Shown here one piece after another: positions 52,854 to 61,351 of a stretch of DNA of 64,000 nt. A program made the position numbers and the translations under genes. The stretch covers positions 186,001 through 250,000 of the forward strand of contig CP148265.1 in the NCBI GenBank assembly GCA_045345765.1. Reading direction: 5' to 3'. How positions within the stretch are numbered: position 1 is the stretch's first letter; every line of letters starts with the position of its first letter. The notes beneath the pieces were generated by a model. The model was not told where the DNA came from. It ran no database searches and saw only the letters and a list, made by a program, of their open reading frames with translations. This stretch comes from JAOARY01 sp045345765. GTDB taxonomy: Bacteria > Bacillota > Clostridia > Peptostreptococcales > Peptostreptococcaceae.

Positions 52854-53522
52854 TTACATAGGATTTACAACCATAATATTTTCTATCGCATCTATTTGTT
52901 TTAATTTTTCTACAAAATCAGCAGTTAAACTAGCTTCTATTTCTATAAACATATTTGCCTTTTGTCCTTTTTCTTTTTGAACAACCTTCATATTAGCAAT
53001 ATTTATATTTTCACTAGATATAAGTTTAGTAATTTCAAATATAACTCCAGGAACATCCTTATGACTTGTTATTATATTTGTCTTATCTAAAGAAAGTTCT
53101 ATTTCATTACCATCAATACTTAGTATCTCTATATTACCTCCACCAATTGATGATCCTATAACTTCTTTTTGATTTCCTGATACAGTTAAAACTTCGAATT
53201 TAACTGTATTTGGATGTACATCTCCTAAAGAAGTTTCTATAAACTCATAATCTAAATTACTTTCTTTTGCATATGTAAACGCATCTCTTAATCTTTCATC
53301 ATCAGGTTCAAAACCTAATATTCCAGCTATTAATGCTCTATCCGTTCCATGTCCTTTATATGTTTGTGCAAAGGAACCATGTAAGTAAAACTTTACCGAT
53401 TTAATTTCTTCATCACATAAAATTCTAGTAACCTTAGCCATTCTAGCCGCTCCAGCCGTATGAGAACTTGAAGGTCCAACCATTATCGGCCCAATTACAT
53501 CAAATATACTATATTTACTCAA
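52854..53522 (-). CDS. sdaAB: L-serine dehydratase, iron-sulfur-dependent, beta subunit
   Basis: This 222-residue subunit has the SDH N-terminal segment (SIFDVIGPIMVGPSSSHTAGAARMAKV) and a C-terminal ACT domain (IITSHKDVPGVIFEITKLIS) that could bind an amino acid effector. The frame opens at 53561, but AAAAGGATGTG before the TTG at 53522 fits the family start. It is the first gene of the sda operon behind a promoter with a 33-bp palindrome. Confidence 0.93.
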   Translation of the reverse strand: MSKYSIFDVIGPIMVGPSSSHTAGAARMAKVTRILCDEEIKSVKFYLHGSFAQTYKGHGTDRALIAGILGFEPDDERLRDAFTYAKESNLDYEFIETSLGDVHPNTVKFEVLTVSGNQKEVIGSSIGGGNIEILSIDGNEIELSLDKTNIITSHKDVPGVIFEITKLISSENINIANMKVVQKEKGQKANMFIEIEASLTADFVEKLKQIDAIENIMVVNPM

Positions 53523-53679
53523 AACTTCACATCCTTTTAATTCATAAAACTGAATATTCATTTTTATGATTATTTTTATAAAAAAAATTATCTTTAATTT
53601 ATTATTTTTGCCTTAAAAGTATAATTTGCATCATTTTTCTTTATGAAAATGATTTTTTGTTCATTTTTATGACTTTTTG

Positions 53680-53708
53680 ATTATATATAAAAAATTAACG
53701 AATGTCTA
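53680..53708 (-). promoter_or_regulatory. Promoter of the sda operon
   Basis: The minus strand has TAGACA (53703-53708), a 17-bp spacer and a perfect TATAAT (53680-53685). The palindrome ends 4 bp upstream of the -35 box. Confidence 0.75.
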
Positions 53709-53712
53709 CGCA

Positions 53713-53745
53713 TGCACATAATGTATACAATATACTTTATGTGCA
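53713..53745. promoter_or_regulatory. 33-bp palindrome upstream of the sda promoter
   Basis: TGCACATAAAGTATA and TATACATTATGTGCA are inverted arms of 15 bp with one mismatch and a TTG centre on the minus strand. Placement right upstream of -35 fits an activator site, and a serine- or nitrogen-responsive protein is conceivable; the binder is unknown. Confidence 0.65.
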
Positions 53746-53823
53746 ACAATAATGAAATCTTATATTTACATTGCAATTACTGATTTTAAATTAAATATGT
53801 TAATTTGATTATTTTTTTAAGAA

Positions 53824-53868
53824 TAAAAAAATCACTATTCTTTTTATTCATTTCAAATAGTGATTTTT
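53824..53868 (-). terminator. Terminator after the comM-like gene
   Basis: AAAAATCACTATT pairs with GAATAGTGATTTTT on the minus strand around a 13-nt loop, followed by T residues. It is about 50 bp past the stop. Confidence 0.87.
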
Positions 53869-53915
53869 CTGAAAATATTAAATTTTATATTTTTATTCAG
53901 TATTATATATATCCT

Positions 53916-55439
53916 TTACATAATAGTATTTCTCCAAAATTTAAAATATGCTTTTCTATAGGAAAAGGCTTCACTTATATGATTCAATCTTATATTTTCT
54001 TCCTCTTCTATATCAGCTATTGTTCTTGCTGTTTTTAATATTTTAAAATAAGTTCTTGTTGAAAGATTGTATTTATCATATATAAGTTTTAAAAAATCCA
54101 ATGATTCTTTATCTAATTTACAATATAAATTAATATCCTTTTGGTTCATAACTGTATTTAATTTATTATTTTTATACCTTTTCTTTTGATACGCCCTTCC
54201 TTTTAACACATTTTGTTTTATCTGTGTGGATGATTTTATACCAATTCCTTTTTCTATTTTTTCAAAATCTATTGGATTAATCTCTATAAACATATCAAAT
54301 CTATCTAACATAGGTCCTGAAATTTTATTTAAATATTTATCAATTTGCGATTTTGTACATATACAGTCTATATCCGTCATATAATTTCCACATTTACACG
54401 GGTTTGCTGAAGCAATTAATAAAAAATCACAAGGATAGGTTATTTTTTCCTTAACCCTAGATATATTTATATATTTATCTTCAATAGGGTTTCTAAGAGA
54501 ATCTAACACCCTCTTATTAAATTCTAATATTTCATCTAAAAACAACACACCTTTATGGGATAATACAATCTCTCCAGGTTTTATTTCTTTACCTCCACCT
54601 ATTAGTGATGTAACTGTTGAATTATAATGAGGCATTCTAAATGGTCTATTTTTTATAATACCTTCATCGTCTTTTAAATAACCGTTTGCTGAGTATATCT
54701 TTGTTATTTGTAATATTTCTTCTTCATTTAAATTTGGTATTATAGTATTTATTCTTTTAGCAAGCATAGTCTTTCCTGAACCAGGAGGTCCAATCATAAA
54801 TATATTATGTCCTCCACAAGCAGCTATTTCAAAAGCTCTTTTTGCAAATTCATTTCCTATTATATCTTTAAAATCCAAATCAAAATTTTCATCTAATTTA
54901 ATAGCTTTAGTTTTTAATTTATTTATTTTTTTATCTTTTTTTATAAAATCAATAAGTTCTTTGAAATTTTTTATTGGATAAATATCTATACCTTTTATAA
55001 ACGAGGCTTCCAATGAATTTTCGTAAGGTATAAAAACTCTTTTCATATTTAAATTCTTGGCATTTGATATTATTGATATTATTCCATTTACTCTTTTTAT
55101 CCCTCCATTTAAAGATAATTCTCCAACAAATACTGATTTAGAAAAATCATAATCAATTTCATTTTTATATAAACTTATTCCAAGAGCTATTGCTAAATCA
55201 AAATAAACTCCTTCTTTTTTTATACTTGCAGGAGATAGATTAATTACAATCCTTTTGTTTGGAAAATTAAAGCCACTATTATTAATTGCTGATTTTACTC
55301 TTTCTTTTGATTCTTTTATAGCAGTATCAGCAAGTCCAACCAAATTAAAAGATGGTATTCCTTTAGATATATCTATTTCAACATCTGTAAGAACACCATC
55401 TATTCCTCTTAAAAAACTACTTTTTATTATCTTAAACAT
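53916..55439 (-). CDS. comM: YifB/ComM family magnesium chelatase-like AAA+ ATPase
   Basis: This 507-residue AAA+ protein has an N-terminal ChlI-like part (GIPSFNLVGLADTAIKESKERV), Walker A IGPPGSGKTMLAKR (about 212), LFLDEILEF Walker B, and a four-Cys segment CKCGNYMTDIDCICT. ComM helicases promote branch migration in transformation of Haemophilus/Vibrio; the clostridial role is unproven. AGGAGG before the ATG at 55439 sets the start. Follows yraN by 54 bp. Confidence 0.92.
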   Translation of the reverse strand: MFKIIKSSFLRGIDGVLTDVEIDISKGIPSFNLVGLADTAIKESKERVKSAINNSGFNFPNKRIVINLSPASIKKEGVYFDLAIALGISLYKNEIDYDFSKSVFVGELSLNGGIKRVNGIISIISNAKNLNMKRVFIPYENSLEASFIKGIDIYPIKNFKELIDFIKKDKKINKLKTKAIKLDENFDLDFKDIIGNEFAKRAFEIAACGGHNIFMIGPPGSGKTMLAKRINTIIPNLNEEEILQITKIYSANGYLKDDEGIIKNRPFRMPHYNSTVTSLIGGGKEIKPGEIVLSHKGVLFLDEILEFNKRVLDSLRNPIEDKYINISRVKEKITYPCDFLLIASANPCKCGNYMTDIDCICTKSQIDKYLNKISGPMLDRFDMFIEINPIDFEKIEKGIGIKSSTQIKQNVLKGRAYQKKRYKNNKLNTVMNQKDINLYCKLDKESLDFLKLIYDKYNLSTRTYFKILKTARTIADIEEEENIRLNHISEAFSYRKAYFKFWRNTIM

Positions 55440-55493
55440 CATAAACCTCCTATACATTAGAATGTATTACCAAAATTTATAATGTTAAACAAA

Positions 55494-55838
55494 TCAAAAA
55501 GCATCTTTTATAAAATTTATTTTTTTATCTTTTATATATACTTCAGCAATATAAAACGATATATCATAATCATTCATATCATATTGTTTTATATAAACCA
55601 TAGCACCTTTTCTTATTTTATCTTGTTTTTTCTTATCTACAGCCTCACTTGGGTATCCATAATTTAAATTAGTTCTTGCCTTTACTTCTATAAAATATAA
55701 TCGATTTTCTTTTTTACATATTATATCTATTTCACAAAATTTAGTTCTATAATTTCTATATATAATTTCTAAATTTCTTTTCTTTAAAAAATTAGCAATA
55801 ACTTCTTCCCCATAATCTCCTTTTTGTTTGTTGTTCAT
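55494..55838 (-). CDS. UPF0102 family protein YraN
   Basis: This 114-residue protein has the PD-(D/E)xK endonuclease-like core: GDYGEEVIANFLKKRN, then CEIDIICKKENRLYFIEVKAR, where Asp, Glu and Lys match catalytic positions. The biological role is unknown; it is widely found near rnhB and comM in Firmicutes, as here. Its start adjoins the FlhB-like gene's stop. Confidence 0.92.
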   Translation of the reverse strand: MNNKQKGDYGEEVIANFLKKRNLEIIYRNYRTKFCEIDIICKKENRLYFIEVKARTNLNYGYPSEAVDKKKQDKIRKGAMVYIKQYDMNDYDISFYIAEVYIKDKKINFIKDAF

Positions 55839-56123
55839 CTAATAATTATCCACATCTATATTAGATATAAATAATAAAATCTGTGCAACTGCTTCGTATA
55901 ATTCCCTTGGTATTTCTTGATTTAGCTCCAATCTATCCAGTTGTTTTGCTAATTTTTCATCTTCATAAACAGGAATTTCATGTTCTTTTGCTTTATCTAT
56001 TATTCGTGTTGCCATATGGTCATGCCCTTTAGCAAGTACAACTGGTGCATTATCATTTTCTATATCATATTTCAAGGCAGAAGCAATTTTCTTTTTACTT
56101 TTATTCTCTTTATTTATTTTCAT
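55839..56123 (-). CDS. FlhB C-terminal-domain-like protein (YlqH/FlhX family)
   Basis: This 94-residue protein resembles the cytoplasmic domain of FlhB (IASALKYDIENDNAPVVLAKGHDHMATRIIDKAKEHEIPVYEDEKLA). In FlhB the NPTH site self-cleaves; here it is replaced by NAPVV, so it should not cleave, as usual for FlhX paralogs. The ATG at 56123 follows the FliK-like stop by 4 bp; a longer frame starts inside that gene and is unlikely. May tune flagellar export specificity. Confidence 0.88.
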   Translation of the reverse strand: MKINKENKSKKKIASALKYDIENDNAPVVLAKGHDHMATRIIDKAKEHEIPVYEDEKLAKQLDRLELNQEIPRELYEAVAQILLFISNIDVDNY

Positions 56124-56127
56124 AAAA

Positions 56128-57696
56128 TCACACCCAAACATCAAAAGTAGAATAATTAGAATTTTCATCTTCATATCTAATTCTTTTTAATAAACTTTCA
56201 TCTAAATTTTCATCTACTGAATAATAAGTATTTACAGATTCAAAATTTAAATTGTTTAAAAAAGATTTTATAATAGAATCTTTACTCTCAAAAATTCTTT
56301 TTATTTTTTGATTTTTAAATTTAAAAGCTACAGATAATGAATTCTTATAATAACTTATCAAAGAATCCACTCTATCCAAATTCTTTGTATCTATCGAAAC
56401 CATTATATTTATGCTTCTTTTTGTACCAAATCTAGTTCTTTCTTCAACCTTTTCTCTTATCATTATCTCAGCTAAATTCTTATATGTTTGATTTACAAAA
56501 GGAATTTGAAAATACATATAATCTTTATTAACCTGAGATAATATTTCTAATTTAGATGATAAATTTTTTATGTCCTTTGAATCTATATTATCATTTAATA
56601 TTTCCTGAATTGATTTTTTTAATTCTAATAAATTTTCTCTAAATTCATTTATATCCCAATTCTTATCTATAAACACGTTCTTAACAAGATTTTTTATCGT
56701 TTTTTGTATACTATCTAAGGCATTATCTTCCTTATTTAAAATTTCAGAAACTTTTTGTTCTATATTTTCACCTTCAAAAAACTTGATAATTTTGTTATCT
56801 AAAGCTTGTGAGTCAAATGCAGTTAATTTTGCTTTTAAAGTATTTAATTTTTCATTATCTATTTCACCATTAACATTTAAAAGCTCTTTCACATCAACAT
56901 TTATATCTAAATGAGATTTTAAATTATTAATTTCATAATTACTGCTTAATACATCAAATTTCATTTTACTTGAAAGAATTGTTTCATTTGATTTTTCAGA
57001 CATAGTAAGTAAATTATCTTCCTTATACAATAAATCATTAAATGCTTTTAGATTTTCAAAATTTATTTTTACATTATTTTTAACTAAAAATATAATATCA
57101 CTTTTATCCAATTTAAAATTTTTGATTTCACTTAAAATAGATTCTAAATTCTTTCCTTGATTTTTTCCAAAGAAATTCTTTATTATATTTTTTAATTCCA
57201 TATCTTCAATACTCTCTAAATCAGATGTAATACCCGAAAGATCCATTTCTGATAGACTCTTTATAGCATTAAATGCTGTAATTTCTTCTCTTACCTTTAT
57301 AAACTTTTCTGAAGTTATAGGTATATTTTGTCTAATCATATCAAGAAGTATCTCTCTATTTTCTTTATTATCTAAAACTCCTATTTTTCCAAGAAGACTT
57401 TCTAATTTATAATTCGTTTCAAGTTGTGAAGCTAAGCCTTCTATTTTAGGTCTTAAAATCAACCCTTCAGATGTATTTATAAGTAAAAAAGTAAGATCTA
57501 ATCCTTGAAAATTTTCTAACGGAATATTACTAGTAGCACTAACTTCACTACCATCAGGTAATCTTATAACTATATTATTCTTTGAAACATTAAGGATTTT
57601 CCCCTTTAACTCCATTTTATTTCTTATAAATTCATTCGTGGCATTCTTTTTTCTTACATATTTTATTATATTCTCCGACTGACCAATTACTCTCAT
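56128..57696 (-). CDS. FliK-like / YlqG-type flagellar hook-length-control-related protein
   Basis: This 522-residue protein is rich in Lys, Asn, Asp and helical. The C-terminal region around residues 415-460 (SINIMVSIDTKNLDRVDSLIS, then SLSVAFKFKN) resembles the conserved domain of FliK-type hook-length proteins, and position next to the FlhB-like gene parallels ylqG-ylqH of Bacillus. Sequence is otherwise divergent with long low-complexity helices. Role in switching export is inferred from the pair. Confidence 0.7.
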   Translation of the reverse strand: MRVIGQSENIIKYVRKKNATNEFIRNKMELKGKILNVSKNNIVIRLPDGSEVSATSNIPLENFQGLDLTFLLINTSEGLILRPKIEGLASQLETNYKLESLLGKIGVLDNKENREILLDMIRQNIPITSEKFIKVREEITAFNAIKSLSEMDLSGITSDLESIEDMELKNIIKNFFGKNQGKNLESILSEIKNFKLDKSDIIFLVKNNVKINFENLKAFNDLLYKEDNLLTMSEKSNETILSSKMKFDVLSSNYEINNLKSHLDINVDVKELLNVNGEIDNEKLNTLKAKLTAFDSQALDNKIIKFFEGENIEQKVSEILNKEDNALDSIQKTIKNLVKNVFIDKNWDINEFRENLLELKKSIQEILNDNIDSKDIKNLSSKLEILSQVNKDYMYFQIPFVNQTYKNLAEIMIREKVEERTRFGTKRSINIMVSIDTKNLDRVDSLISYYKNSLSVAFKFKNQKIKRIFESKDSIIKSFLNNLNFESVNTYYSVDENLDESLLKRIRYEDENSNYSTFDVWV

Positions 57697-57768
57697 GTTA
57701 TCACCACTACCTTTATAATAATATCTCTCTTTATAATTTCGATATAAAATTATAAAAACTTAAATTTT

Positions 57769-58536
57769 TTATAAATTTTTTAGAAAACTAAGTCTGTGGA
57801 TGTCTGTAATTCCGTGTTCTTTAATCGCATCATAATGATATTTAGTTCCATAGCCCTTATGTGATAAAAAATTATATTCTTCATATTTTTCATGATATTC
57901 TTTCATTATCCTATCTCTTGTTACCTTAGCAATTATACTAGCCGCTGCTATAGATAGTGATTTTGCATCACCTTGGAATATTGATTTTTGAAACAATTTA
58001 GTTTTTGGTAATCTAACCGCATCTAATAAAAGTGCATCTGGCTTTTTACTCATCGAATCTAGTGCGTTTAACATTGATTCATATGTAGCGTTTAATATAT
58101 TAATCTCATCAATTCTTTTATTGTCTACAATTCCAATTCCAACAGATATAGCCCTATCCATAATTATATCGTAAAGCTCTTCTCTTCTTTTTTCACTTAA
58201 CTTTTTTGAATCATTTACAAATCTAATCTTATCATCTTTTTTTAGTATAACAACACTAGAAACCACAGGTCCTGCAAGCGGCCCTCTTCCAGCTTCATCT
58301 ATTCCTCCAATTAATTCATACCCATTTTCATATAATTCTCTTTCGAATTCTAACATCATTTCAAGTCTTTCATCTTCAATTCTTATTTTATCTAATTCTT
58401 TAGCTAATTTTGTAGCTATATCCTTAACTGATTTTCTATTATCTTCTTTTAATATTTCTATATATTTCATATATTCACTATGATCTATTGTAGTTATAAA
58501 ATCTTTTACATCTTTTACCTTCATTTGTTCAAACAT
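57769..58536 (-). CDS. rnhB: Ribonuclease HII
   Basis: This 255-residue enzyme cleaves RNA in RNA-DNA hybrids. Catalytic residues are in GGIDEAGRGPLAGPV (Asp, Glu; about residue 78), DAVRLPK and the IAAASIIAKVTRDR segment. The start at the ATG 58536 is chosen because GGAGAGG stands ahead of it. N-terminal extension of about 70 residues is normal in Firmicutes. It has its own terminator upstream separating ylqF. Confidence 0.95.
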   Translation of the reverse strand: MFEQMKVKDVKDFITTIDHSEYMKYIEILKEDNRKSVKDIATKLAKELDKIRIEDERLEMMLEFERELYENGYELIGGIDEAGRGPLAGPVVSSVVILKKDDKIRFVNDSKKLSEKRREELYDIIMDRAISVGIGIVDNKRIDEINILNATYESMLNALDSMSKKPDALLLDAVRLPKTKLFQKSIFQGDAKSLSIAAASIIAKVTRDRIMKEYHEKYEEYNFLSHKGYGTKYHYDAIKEHGITDIHRLSFLKNL

Positions 58537-58554
58537 AAAATTATTCCTCTCCAT

Positions 58555-58589
58555 AAAAAATTAAAAGCCAAAGCAAAGCTTTGACTTTT
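58555..58589 (-). terminator. Terminator between ylqF and rnhB
   Basis: AAAAGTCAAAGC pairs with GCTTTGGCTTTT on the minus strand and is followed by AATTTTTT. It lies between the ylqF stop and the rnhB ribosome-binding site. Confidence 0.8.
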
Positions 58590-58624
58590 ATTATATCATA
58601 TAATATTTTTAATTTTTATATAGC

Positions 58625-59527
58625 TTAATTCTCTTCTTGTTCTAATTCTTCATTTGTTTCTTCATCATCTTTAATATCTGATGGCCATTCTAAACTTATT
58701 TTACCTAGAAGTCCACCTCTAAATTCATTTAATACTATATTTGCAATTCTTGTGTAATCAAAATCATTACCTCTTATTTTACAACCTCTTTTAACACCTA
58801 TTTCTTCCATAAGTTCTAAGGCTGTTTCAAACTCTCTATCTACATCTATTTTATATCTAGTTAATATATTTTCTTTGTATTCAAACATAGTTTTTTCCAA
58901 GAATCTTAAAGCCAATGTTTCAACATCTAATATCTCATCTTTAATTGCACCAGTAAAAGCTAGTTTTAGGGCAACTTCTTGGTCTTCAAACTTAGGCCAC
59001 AATATTCCTGGTGTATCTAAAAGTTCTAAATTACCTTTTAGTTTAACCCATTGCTTTGACTTTGTAACACCTGGTCTATCTCCAACTTTTGCACTTTTTT
59101 TACCAGAAAGTTTATTTATAAGTGAAGATTTCCCAACATTAGGTATGCCTATAATCATCATTCTTATAGGTCTTTCTTTTCTTCCTTTATTTTTTAAACT
59201 CTCTAATTTTTCTTTCATAGCTTCTCTTGCTACTTCTTGAATTTTATTTGTGTTAAATCCATTTAATGAATTTATTCTAAGCGTCTGTACACCCAGTTCA
59301 TCATAGTATTTTTGCCACGCCGATATATTTCTTTCATCAGCTAAATCACTTTTATTAAAAAGTACTATCTTAGGCTTATTTGTAATTATATTATCTATAT
59401 CAGGATTTTTACTACTTAAAGGAATTCTACTATCTAAAAGTTCCACAACTAAATCTACAAGTTTTAAATTAGATTGTAAAAGCTCCTTTGTTTTTTTCAT
59501 ATGTCCTGGATACCAGTTTATATTCAT
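58625..59527 (-). CDS. ylqF: Ribosome biogenesis GTPase YlqF/RbgA
   Basis: This 300-residue circularly permuted GTPase helps late 50S assembly. The G4 NKSD, G1 GIPNVGKSSL and G3 DTPG boxes occur in the permuted order, and the N-terminus has INWYPGHMKKTKE. GGAGTG places the start at ATG 59527. The acidic Glu tail is typical. It follows rplS after a terminator. Confidence 0.95.
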   Translation of the reverse strand: MNINWYPGHMKKTKELLQSNLKLVDLVVELLDSRIPLSSKNPDIDNIITNKPKIVLFNKSDLADERNISAWQKYYDELGVQTLRINSLNGFNTNKIQEVAREAMKEKLESLKNKGRKERPIRMMIIGIPNVGKSSLINKLSGKKSAKVGDRPGVTKSKQWVKLKGNLELLDTPGILWPKFEDQEVALKLAFTGAIKDEILDVETLALRFLEKTMFEYKENILTRYKIDVDREFETALELMEEIGVKRGCKIRGNDFDYTRIANIVLNEFRGGLLGKISLEWPSDIKDDEETNEELEQEEN

Positions 59528-59560
59528 AACTATCACTCCGAACGAATTTATTTATATAAT

Positions 59561-59590
59561 ATAAAAGGGACTGATAACAGTCCCTTTTTT
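59561..59590 (-). terminator. Terminator after rplS
   Basis: AAAAGGGACTG and CAGTCCCTTTT form a perfect 11-bp stem with a TTAT loop 10 bp after the rplS stop. The trailing T run is short. Confidence 0.85.
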
Positions 59591-59597
59591 GGTAATC

Positions 59598-59948
59598 TTA
59601 GTATCTTTTAGCAGGCTTAACTTTAGCAGCTTTACCAACTCTATCACGTAGGTAGTTAATCTTAGCTCTTCTAACTCTACCTCTTTTAACAACTTCGATT
59701 TTTTCTATTCTTGGAGAATGTACTGGAAGTATCTTTTCAACTCCAACACCAAAAGATATTTTTCTAACAGTGAAAGTTTCTCTTATTCCTCCACCTTGTC
59801 TTTTGATTACTACTCCTTCAAACATTTGAACTCTTTCTCTTTTTCCTTCTTTGATTTTGATGTGTACTTTCACAGTATCTCCAGCACCAAACTCAGGAAC
59901 ATCATTTCTTAATTGCTTTTGCTCAATATCTCTTATAACTTGTAACAT
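59598..59948 (-). CDS. rplS: 50S ribosomal protein L19
   Basis: This 116-residue ribosomal protein at the subunit interface is full length (DTVKVHIKIKEGKRERVQMFEGVVI; RRAKINYLRDRVGKAAK). It follows trmD but has its own promoter and a leader resembling the L19 autoregulatory element. Confidence 0.98.
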   Translation of the reverse strand: MLQVIRDIEQKQLRNDVPEFGAGDTVKVHIKIKEGKRERVQMFEGVVIKRQGGGIRETFTVRKISFGVGVEKILPVHSPRIEKIEVVKRGRVRRAKINYLRDRVGKAAKVKPAKRY

Positions 59949-59949
59949 A

Positions 59950-60012
59950 TTTCTTCCTCCTATATCGACATGTTCTTGAAATAAAATTTCAGAGGACCAT
60001 TCGTATTTTCAT
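59950..60012 (-). promoter_or_regulatory. Probable L19 ribosomal-protein leader
   Basis: The minus-strand leader reads ATGGTCCTCTGAAA, then a short TTTTA loop and TTTCA, then AGAACATGTCGATATAGGAGG, matching the general form of the Firmicute L19 leader with GGTCC and GAACATGTCGA blocks ahead of the ribosome-binding site. Likely binds free L19 to lower translation. Confidence 0.6.
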
Positions 60013-60022
60013 AACCTATAAT

Positions 60023-60051
60023 ATTATACTATCATCTAAATTATTTTTCAA
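60023..60051 (-). promoter_or_regulatory. Promoter of rplS
   Basis: TTGAAA (60046-60051), a 17-bp spacer and TATAAT (60023-60028) on the minus strand; the -35 box lies inside the end of trmD. Confidence 0.82.
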
Positions 60052-60784
60052 GTTCTTTTTCTAATTCTCTTAATATTTTTAATTCTTTTTTATCTAATTT
60101 TTTTCTATCTATAAGATCTGGTCTTTTTAATAAAGTATTTTTTATAGAATTTTTAAATTTCCATTCTTCTATTAATTTATGATTTCCACTAAGCAAAACT
60201 TGCGGAACTTCTTTACCTTCAAAAACTCTCGGTCTTGTATATTGATCATGCTCAAGTAAGTTATTCGAAAAAGATTCATCCATAAAAGATTCTTCTTTTC
60301 CTAAAACACCTTTTATAAGTCTTGATATGCTATCTATCATAATCAGTGCTGGAAGCTCTCCACCTGTAAGTACAAAATCACCTACAGATATCTCATCTGT
60401 TACAATCTCATCTATTACCCTTTGGTCTATTCCTTCATATCTACCACATAAAAAAACTATATCTTCTTCTTTAGCAAATTCCTTTGCCATATTTTGATTA
60501 AATACTCTACCTCGTGGTGTAAGATAAACGACCTTTGGATTTTTTGTCTTTATTTTTGATTTGATATCATAAAAACAATCCATAATAGGTTGTGGTGTCA
60601 TAAGCATTCCAACCCCTCCACCAAATGGATAATCATCAACTTTTTTATGTTTATTATTAGAATAATCTCTAATATTATAAGTATTTAAAGATATATAATT
60701 ATTTTCTATAGCATTTTTCATTATACTTTCTGACATATAAGAATTAAATATACTTTCAAATAAAGTCATAACATGAAATTTCAA
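60041..60784 (-). CDS. trmD: tRNA (guanine-N1)-methyltransferase
   Basis: This 247-residue SPOUT enzyme methylates G37. It shows VVYLTPRGRVFNQ, VFLCGRYEGIDQRVID and SVGDFVLTGGELPALI, the knot motifs. Start is TTG, 9 nt from GGGATG, immediately after rimM. The C-terminal lysine-rich tail is somewhat extended. Standard partner of rimM and rplS. Confidence 0.96.
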   Translation of the reverse strand: MKFHVMTLFESIFNSYMSESIMKNAIENNYISLNTYNIRDYSNNKHKKVDDYPFGGGVGMLMTPQPIMDCFYDIKSKIKTKNPKVVYLTPRGRVFNQNMAKEFAKEEDIVFLCGRYEGIDQRVIDEIVTDEISVGDFVLTGGELPALIMIDSISRLIKGVLGKEESFMDESFSNNLLEHDQYTRPRVFEGKEVPQVLLSGNHKLIEEWKFKNSIKNTLLKRPDLIDRKKLDKKELKILRELEKELEK

Positions 60785-60785
60785 T

Positions 60786-61286
60786 TTATAACATCCCTTC
60801 TATTGGTGTTATTACTATTTTATCATTATCTATATCTATAATTTTTACAAATTGTTTAACAACAGGTATCATATATTCTTTGTCATTTTCTTTATCTTCT
60901 ATTATATAAACATCATTTGCACCTGTTTCTAATACATCTTTAATCTGACCTATCTTTTGATCATTTTCAAGGTATACACTAGTTCCTATAAGATCTGAAA
61001 TAAAATGAGTGTCCTCATCCAAATCTCTTTTTACTTTTTTTATAAAGATAGTCTTGCCTTTAAATTTTTCAATATCATTTATATGATTATAATTTTTGAA
61101 TTTTATTATTACTAAATTCTTTTTATATCTAACTTTTTCAATAAAAAATTCTTCATCATTCTTCTCCATAAAAATACTATCAAACTCTTCAAATCTTTCT
61201 TTATAATCTGCATATGAATATACTCTCATCTCGCCTCTAAGACCTTGAGTATTAACTATTTTACCTATTTTAATAAGATCTTTCAT
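60786..61286 (-). CDS. rimM: Ribosome maturation factor RimM
   Basis: This 166-residue protein assists 30S maturation by binding S19. It starts with IGKIVNTQGLRGEMRVYSYAD and has the PRC-barrel segment (FISDLIGTSVYLENDQKIGQIKDVLETGANDVYII). Good AGGAGG and overlap by 1 bp region with trmD. Full length. Confidence 0.94.
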   Translation of the reverse strand: MKDLIKIGKIVNTQGLRGEMRVYSYADYKERFEEFDSIFMEKNDEEFFIEKVRYKKNLVIIKFKNYNHINDIEKFKGKTIFIKKVKRDLDEDTHFISDLIGTSVYLENDQKIGQIKDVLETGANDVYIIEDKENDKEYMIPVVKQFVKIIDIDNDKIVITPIEGML

Positions 61287-61316
61287 ACAATCCTCCTATG
61301 AAATATTTCATAAAAC

Positions 61317-61345
61317 AAAAGGATTAGGCATAAGCCCAATCCTTA
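61317..61345 (-). terminator. Intra-operon hairpin between khpA and rimM
   Basis: AAGGATTGGGC pairs with GCCTAATCCTT around TTAT (one mismatch) and TTTTGTTTT follows on the minus strand. As a partial terminator it would lower rimM-trmD relative to rpsP. Confidence 0.7.
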
Positions 61346-61351
61346 TTTTAT

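Larger units (their letters stand above)
53562..53915. other. Gap between comM-like gene and sda operon
   Basis: This 354-bp interval has no credible gene. It contains the comM terminator, a 33-bp palindrome, the sda promoter and a leader of about 150 nt with a short stem-loop (ATCATTTTC with GAAAAATGAT, near 53632-53655). Confidence 0.6.

Noticed and set aside
53641..53664. A seven-codon ORF (MNKKSFS) in the sda leader with two serine codons, recalling a leader-peptide attenuator
   Set aside because: No ribosome-binding site precedes it and the stem overlapping it is not followed by a T run, so serine-codon attenuation is not supported.
59718..59912. Plus-strand ORFs opposite rplS and other genes
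   Set aside because: They lie antisense inside well-supported genes, have no ribosome-binding sites and encode Phe/Ser/Leu-rich shadow peptides.
61300..61313. ATGAAATATTTCAT palindrome before rimM
   Set aside because: AT-rich, adjacent to the start region, and likely to occur by chance; no link to a regulator.
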